A stretch of 38,843 bases of DNA, from contig JAKFVC010000098.1 in NCBI GenBank assembly GCA_021732415.1, positions 1 to 38,843 of the forward strand, written 5' to 3'. Numbering within the stretch: position 1 is the first letter of the stretch; the number at the start of each line of letters is the position of its first letter. The notes beneath the pieces are model-generated. The model was not told the origin of the DNA. It did no database searches and saw only the letters and a program-made list of their open reading frames with translations. Position numbers and translations under genes: made by a program. Below are positions 35,496 to 38,843 of the stretch, piece after piece. Source of the DNA: Planctomycetaceae bacterium (GTDB lineage Bacteria > Planctomycetota > Planctomycetia > Planctomycetales > Planctomycetaceae).

Positions 35496-36602
35496 TCACA
35501 GCAAGTTAACCACCTTGTCGGCCAGCCCCTTGTCGGTCAGGACAATGTTGAGCTTGCCACCCGCGGCGATCTTCTCCAGGACTTCCAGCTCGCGCAGCCG
35601 CATTAAGGTCGGGCTGTCAGCCAGCAGCTTGGCCGTGTTGGCCTGGCTGCGGATGGCTGCCGTTTCTTCGCGACGAGCGATCAGGTTGGCCTCGGCGGCC
35701 TTGTGAGCTTCCGTGACCTTGTTCATCAGGTCCTTCATCTCGCCCGGCAGGATGACATCTCGGATGCCCACCGACGCGATCTCCAGACCCAATTCACCGG
35801 CCCGACGACGCACGTTCTCCTCCAGTTCCTTCGCGACGGCATCCTTATCCGCCAGGAAGGCATCCAGTTCCCGCACGCCGACCACGCCGCGCAGCACAAG
35901 CTGCGTGTCACGGTACAGAGCCTGCCGCACGTCATCGGTCTGGCTGATCGCCTTGCGAGCGTCCACGATCTTATAGGTCACTACGGCGTTCACTCGTAGC
36001 GTGACCTTGTCAGCCGTCATGATTTCCTGACCGCTGACATCGACCATCGTCTCCCGCAAATCAACATCCACAACCTTCGCTTCGGCCGGTCCCTTCCAGA
36101 AGGCGTACTCGCCCGGAGGCAGAGTTTCCACGTATCGCCCCTCAATGAACAACACGCCTACGCGGTCACGCTGCACGCTGCAGATATCGAGCACACGGCT
36201 CGCCAGGGTCGAACGGACGACAACCTTGAACTGCTCGTGCTCGAACCGGACTTGCCGAGTATCCACAATCTCCACCCGGACCTGCTTCTGACCAGTCCAG
36301 TAAGCGTACAAGCCCGACGGCAGAACGTGGCTGAATCGGTTTTCGATCCAGACCAGGGCCCGCTCGTGATCCTTCAGGTCGAGCACAATCGCGCGGTCCT
36401 GCAGCGCCCCCGACTTGACGATCAGGTCGAGCTTCTCGTGGACCAGCCACGGATCGCGCTGCGAAACAACATCCACCCGAACCTTACCGAACGGATCGAA
36501 GAACCAGTGCTCGCCCGCGCTGACCAGACCACGGAACTCCCCGTCGCGGAACAGCAGGCCCATCTCATAAGTGCGAACCTTGTAGAACTTGAACAGAATC
36601 AC
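35496..36602 (-). CDS. Soluble slipin-type SPFH/Band-7 protein with triplicated N-terminal module
   Basis: SPFH (stomatin/prohibitin/flotillin/HflK-C) proteins oligomerise into ring-like scaffolds. The 368 residues lack the usual N-terminal membrane hairpin. Instead three related modules of about 40 residues precede or form the SPFH domain: about 13-50 (GLLFRDGEFRGLVSAGEHWF), 80-120 (ALVWIENRFSHVLPSGLYAY) and 146-186 (GVLFIEGRYVETLPPGEYAF). The SPFH core runs to about 290 (VTLRVNAVVTYKIVDARKA, RVGVRELD-like, GIRDVILPGEM). A coiled coil (MNKVTEAHKAAEANLIARREE) and a C-terminal helical segment follow. The start is GTG with GGAGG seven bases upstream. SPFH/Band-7 proteins have been proposed as scaffolds in RNA-repair systems with a cognate tRNA-like RNA. 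Such an RNA lies upstream here on the same strand. Confidence 0.92.
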   Translation of the reverse strand: MILFKFYKVRTYEMGLLFRDGEFRGLVSAGEHWFFDPFGKVRVDVVSQRDPWLVHEKLDLIVKSGALQDRAIVLDLKDHERALVWIENRFSHVLPSGLYAYWTGQKQVRVEIVDTRQVRFEHEQFKVVVRSTLASRVLDICSVQRDRVGVLFIEGRYVETLPPGEYAFWKGPAEAKVVDVDLRETMVDVSGQEIMTADKVTLRVNAVVTYKIVDARKAISQTDDVRQALYRDTQLVLRGVVGVRELDAFLADKDAVAKELEENVRRRAGELGLEIASVGIRDVILPGEMKDLMNKVTEAHKAAEANLIARREETAAIRSQANTAKLLADSPTLMRLRELEVLEKIAAGGKLNIVLTDKGLADKVVNLL

Positions 36603-36686
36603 GATTCACCTCCATCCCCGACTAACAGACAACATTCTCTATCGAATAAACTAGTATCTTGAATTACGCGTGGTGAGCCGGACGGC

Positions 36687-36764
36687 GTGAGCGGCATGGC
36701 GCTAGCCACCGGTTTTTCAACGTTATTGGAGCAAAGAACCGGTGGCTAGCGCCACTCCGCTCAC
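36687..36764. repeat. Inverted repeat upstream of the slipin gene
   Basis: Arms of 28 bases (36687-36714 and 36737-36764) match at 26 positions; the inner 17 bp, GGCGCTAGCCACCGGTT and complement, are perfect. It lies between the tRNA-like gene and the slipin gene and might end readthrough from the tRNA cluster. Confidence 0.85.
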
Positions 36765-37144
36765 CAGCCGAATTCCATTTGACGAAGCCGTCTATAACAT
36801 TAGTCAACACCGTAGTGTTGCGCACGATTAGAAAAAAGGCCTTCGAGAGGCGAAGCGTTCACCGATCACATGTGACAACGCGGAGAGACACTTAAGCCGT
36901 GGTCTCAGTCGGCGTCGATGCGCTGCAAGGAAAACCTTCGTCCCGAGGCGAACCTCAGAACCCATCGGCCATCCCGTTCACGCATCGTTGCCGAGCGAGC
37001 GCCGCGGCGGAATCCGCGTCCTGCAGGGCGTTTTGACATGTTGCCGCAGAGCAGGACCCTGCGGCCGATCAAACAAACGTTCGCCTCCCTTGGGCTTCAT
37101 GGTCGGACAGGTCTCGCGACCTTTCCAAGGAGTCGGTTCACAGC
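36765..37144. other. Gene-free region between slipin and the tRNA-like gene
   Basis: I see no protein gene. A hairpin with 7-bp arms (GCCGCAG/CTGCGGC) lies at 37043-37065. This 380-nt stretch may hold the slipin promoter or an RNA, but nothing is certain. Confidence 0.4.
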
Positions 37145-37151
37145 CGACGTT

Positions 37152-37224
37152 GGTGTGGTACGGGAGTCGAACCCGTGACTTCCAGGTTAATAACCCGGCG
37201 CTCTACCCTCTGAGCTAACCGCGT
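37152..37224 (-). tRNA. Asn-type tRNA-like RNA (anticodon ATT) with broken acceptor stem
   Basis: All internal parts of a tRNA are intact: positions 8-9 TA, D-arm GCTC/GAGC, anticodon stem CCGGG/CCTGG with loop TTATTAA, a 5-base variable loop, and T-arm ACGGG/CCCGT with loop TTCGACT. The acceptor does not fit: ACGCGGT against ACCACAC pairs at only four of seven positions, and all three mismatches are A·C. The anticodon would be ATT (Asn), whereas bacterial tRNA-Asn has GTT. Farther out, CGACG (37226-37222) can pair with CGTCG (37149-37145), giving an extended, bulged closing stem. It may be a decayed tRNA-Asn, an edited tRNA, or a specialised tRNA-like RNA. The last is favoured because the tRNA core is fully conserved and an SPFH gene follows. 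Confidence 0.65.
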
Positions 37225-37330
37225 CGATGACTGCTGGTTTGAATCCATGTACGGAACAGGCTGAGTCCAACCCTGCCGGGTGACCCGCATGCCGCTGGCC
37301 AGACAATGTCATCAATGCTTGCTTACTAAG

Positions 37331-37402
37331 AGACGCAGGTGGGAGTCGAACCCAACTCATGCGGCTTTGCAGGCCGCCGCCACTCCGAGTGACTTCTGCG
37401 TC
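37331..37402 (-). tRNA. tRNA-Cys (anticodon GCA)
   Basis: The acceptor GACGCAG/CTGCGTC is perfect. The anticodon stem GCGGC/GCCGC has loop CTGCAAA, and the T-loop is TTCGACT. The discriminator is T, as expected for Cys. Oddities are A in place of U at position 8, a short D-arm (GTCA/TGGC) and a T·C mismatch at the top of the T-stem. Its first two bases lie inside the stop codon of the upstream receiver-domain gene, so the two must be in one transcript or overlap as DNA. No CCA is encoded. Confidence 0.88.
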
Positions 37403-37754
37403 ATGACTTCTGTCTATCAGGATCCCCCGGAAGCCCAGACCAGAATCGATCCGCGTTCAGCAATGCGGCCCGCATCGCCTTGGCTCCCTCGACGTTCATC
37501 GAATGAATGCACCAGTCGATCCGCGCCAACGTTCCATTGAAGGCACGTTCTTCGATCCATCGGGCCACGTCATAGCCCGTCGCCGTCGTGCCCAAGTCAT
37601 GGTCCAGAGAAATCGAGCGCACATTTCCACTCTTCAACCGACTGATCGCTGCGTGAGCCGTCTTGACCCACAACATCCCCGGAGCCGCATCGAATAACTC
37701 CTGGATTTTCGGATCATTCGGATCCCGTTCATCATCCAGCCAGAGATCGATCAC
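37401..37754 (-). CDS. Cyclic-phosphate-processing receiver-domain (cREC) protein
   Basis: This 117-residue protein matches the receiver-like family proposed to act on 2',3'-cyclic phosphates in RNA repair. Motifs are LWLDDERDPND near the start, VKTAHAAISRL, ISLDHDLG, TATGYDVARWIEERA and the C-terminal IDWCIHSMNVEGAKAMRAAL with its IHS signature. The start is a GTG at 37752-37754, just after the tRNA-Gly 3' end (22 bp); GGGGG lies about ten bases upstream. An open frame extends upstream to 37874, but that part is the tRNA read as protein. The TGA stop overlaps the first bases of tRNA-Cys. The location between two tRNA genes suggests cotranscription and a role with tRNA ends. Family membership is my recognition and function is predicted only. 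Confidence 0.85.
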   Translation of the reverse strand: MIDLWLDDERDPNDPKIQELFDAAPGMLWVKTAHAAISRLKSGNVRSISLDHDLGTTATGYDVARWIEERAFNGTLARIDWCIHSMNVEGAKAMRAALLNADRFWSGLPGDPDRQKS

Positions 37755-37776
37755 GACTACCCCCGTCTCTTCGAAA

Positions 37777-37848
37777 AGTGCCCTGCGGGAATCGAACCCG
37801 CCTCGCCAGGGTGGAGGCCTGGGACCTTTGCCGCTCGGCCAAGGGCAC
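37777..37848 (-). tRNA. tRNA-Gly (anticodon TCC) with C33
   Basis: The acceptor GTGCCCT/AGGGCAC is perfect and the discriminator is T. The D-arm has a 3-bp stem, GCC/GGT. The anticodon stem CCAGG/CCTGG has loop CCTCCAC, and the T-arm is GCGGG/CCCGC with loop TTCGATT. The anticodon is TCC. The base before it is C where nearly all tRNAs have U33, and the 32-38 pair is C·C. It is the first gene of the minus-strand tRNA-cREC-slipin cluster. No CCA is encoded. Confidence 0.85.
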
Positions 37849-37918
37849 ATCTTGCTAACTGCGATTTTTGTCATTAACTCTTCACTGTAACACCGGCTTC
37901 ATTCCACTCCCAACAACG

Positions 37919-37956
37919 AACAAGCCCAGTGTCCTGCGTGTGACACCGGGCTTGTT
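37919..37956. terminator. Strong stem-loop upstream of the tRNA cluster
   Basis: AACAAGCCC and GTGTC pair with GACAC and GGGCTTGTT (14 bp with one A·C mismatch, 8-base loop). On the minus strand TTCGTTGTTG follows. It would shield the cluster from upstream transcription; no obvious gene feeds into it. Confidence 0.55.
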
Positions 37957-38419
37957 GAGAGCTCGTGGAAATTGATTCCTATGTCACGTGCGCCGGGGAC
38001 CTGTGAACCTTTCCCCTCCGAAACTCGTACACCGATTCCCGACAGTTCGTTGATTTATGAGCTGCGGACACCCACCTTGCGTGGTGCAACAATTCGCCGT
38101 CCGGGCGGGGATCTTCGTGCCGAGTTGATCGATTTCGAGGAGTTGCTGTGAATATGTCATGATCCGCAATACTGCGAGGTTGAGTTATTGCTAATCGCTG
38201 ACGGGCAGCGATTAGCATCAGCGCCGTCCCGAGAGAGACGCGCGGTAGCGGATGAAAGTTCACTCTGATTTTCAAATGACTCCTGTTTTTCGTACGGGCG
38301 GATTTCCGGACCCGGCCAATTCCGTTGAAGAGTTTGGGGGTACCCCTTATTGGGTGGGGAATAATTATCGAGGTTCTGGGTGACTGTGTCATAGTCAAGC
38401 ACAAATTGCCATGTGTTGT
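37957..38419. other. Region without a convincing gene
   Basis: Two overlapping minus-strand frames (141 and 81 codons) cover it, but both lack a Shine-Dalgarno and a recognisable fold and have the residue mix of chance frames. A perfect 12-bp hairpin (TGCTAATCGCTG, loop ACGGG) lies at 38189-38217. Confidence 0.45.
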
Positions 38420-38655
38420 CGCCCCCGTTGGGCTTGTCCCAACGGAGCGGTGACTGGCCAGCTACTAGAGAGAAACGTTCTTGACCCTCAACGCGTGGTC
38501 TCCGATGCCCCCTGCCGCCGTGAGCGAACCGTTGTCACAGCAGCGACTGGATGGCGGCAGGGGGCATCGGAGACGTAAAGGTTGAGAATTCTGCAAAACT
38601 CACTGTTGGGTAGCCGACCAGTCAGCGCTCCGTTGGGACAAGCCCAACGGGGGCG
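38420..38655. repeat. Nested inverted repeats: 46-bp outer and 22-bp inner arms
   Basis: Outer arms 38420-38465 and 38610-38655 match at 43 of 46 positions and begin CGCCCCCGTTGGGC. Inner arms 38498-38519 and 38553-38574 (GTCTCCGATGCCCCCTGCCG) are perfect. The layout, one palindromic repeat inserted inside another, is the same as at 34098-34265 with unrelated sequence. It is not obviously part of the neighbouring insertion sequence. Confidence 0.9.
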
Positions 38656-38728
38656 GTTTCGAAACGCCCCCACCAAATAGCCGCTCCGTTGAAGAGTGGA
38701 AATGCTGCAAATCCTCTGTCAGTCCTCT

Positions 38729-38781
38729 TTAGAAATGTCACATCGCGTCCTTATTAGAAATGTCACAATGGTGACGTTTCT
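38729..38781. mobile_element. Left end of a probable insertion sequence, with repeated transposase-site motifs
   Basis: TTAGAAATGTCACA occurs twice in direct orientation (38729-38742 and 38754-38767, 25 bp apart). A near copy, GTGACGTTTCT, follows in inverse orientation (38771-38781; 10 of 11 bases). Such iterated ends just before a transposase-like start suggest the terminal region of an IS. The right end lies outside the window. Confidence 0.55.
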
Positions 38782-38790
38782 GAGGGACCG

Positions 38791-38843
38791 ATGGGCAAGT
38801 TGCGTCTGAGTCAGAAAGAACGTCGGAGACTGGATGTATTATC
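38791..38843 (+). CDS. Transposase-like protein, N-terminus only
   Basis: Only 17 codons are present, reading MGKLRLSQKERRRLDVL, and the frame is cut by the window edge. This basic start with LSQKE resembles the helix-turn-helix N-terminus of ISNCY/IS1202-type transposases, which recognise repeated ends. GAGGG lies a few bases before the ATG. The family assignment rests on very little sequence plus the iterated motifs upstream. Confidence 0.45.
   Translation, partial: MGKLRLSQKERRRLDVL

Noticed and set aside
37755-37874. N-terminal extension of the cREC protein
   Set aside because: The extra 40 codons are the tRNA-Gly gene read in frame; the family N-terminus begins at the GTG at 37754.
37979-38404. 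141-codon and 81-codon minus-strand frames
   Set aside because: No start signal, no recognisable fold, two frames compete, and a perfect hairpin lies inside.

Overview
The window reads as chromosomal DNA of a planctomycete (order Planctomycetales or close to it). The grounds are two copies of the planctomycete pairing of a large cytochrome-type protein (PSCyt1, DUF1549, DUF1553) with a Tat-exported DUF1501 protein, a giant HEAT-repeat protein with an N-terminal zinc ribbon, a long IF-2, and long inverted repeats in most intergenic gaps. All names below come from reading the sequence; no database search was run.

Layout. 1-5.5 kb (+): translation and ribosome-assembly genes infB and rbfA (with a long acidic tail), then a helix-hairpin-helix protein with a histone H1-like Lys/Ala/Pro tail. 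5.7-6.7 kb: an iron-storage pair, a bacterioferritin-associated ferredoxin (+) and bacterioferritin (-), converging on a shared terminator; the ferredoxin has a clear sigma70 promoter and a Fur-box-like dyad. 7.1 kb: tRNA-Arg(ACG) with its own promoter and terminator. 7.5-15.2 kb (+): a CehA/McbA-type PHP metallohydrolase and a 1944-residue HEAT-repeat membrane protein. 15.3-25.6 kb (-): an operon-like run of PSCyt1/DUF1549/DUF1553 protein, DUF1501 protein and a 1758-residue secreted multidomain protein. 25.9-27.8 kb (+): a third DUF1501 protein and a small membrane protein. 27.8-32.6 kb (-): a second PSCyt1-DUF1501 pair. 32.6-33.7 kb: a gene-free stretch with a 9-bp minisatellite and degenerate hairpin repeats. 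33.7-35.4 kb (+): a cupin, an orphan HicB-like protein, a thioredoxin-like [2Fe-2S] ferredoxin and a small acidic protein.

The most interesting part is 35.4-37.85 kb on the minus strand. In transcription order it holds tRNA-Gly(TCC), a cyclic-phosphate-processing receiver-domain (cREC) protein, tRNA-Cys(GCA), an Asn-type tRNA-like RNA with a broken acceptor stem and anticodon ATT, and a soluble SPFH/Band-7 (slipin) protein, closed by a strong intrinsic terminator. SPFH/Band-7 proteins, cREC domains and a tRNA-like RNA have all been linked to RNA repair by comparative genomics. Here they sit in one tRNA cluster with no RNA ligase in view, so this is the best candidate for an under-described system.

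37.9-38.84 kb: no convincing gene, a large nested inverted repeat, and the left end of a probable insertion sequence whose transposase runs off the window.
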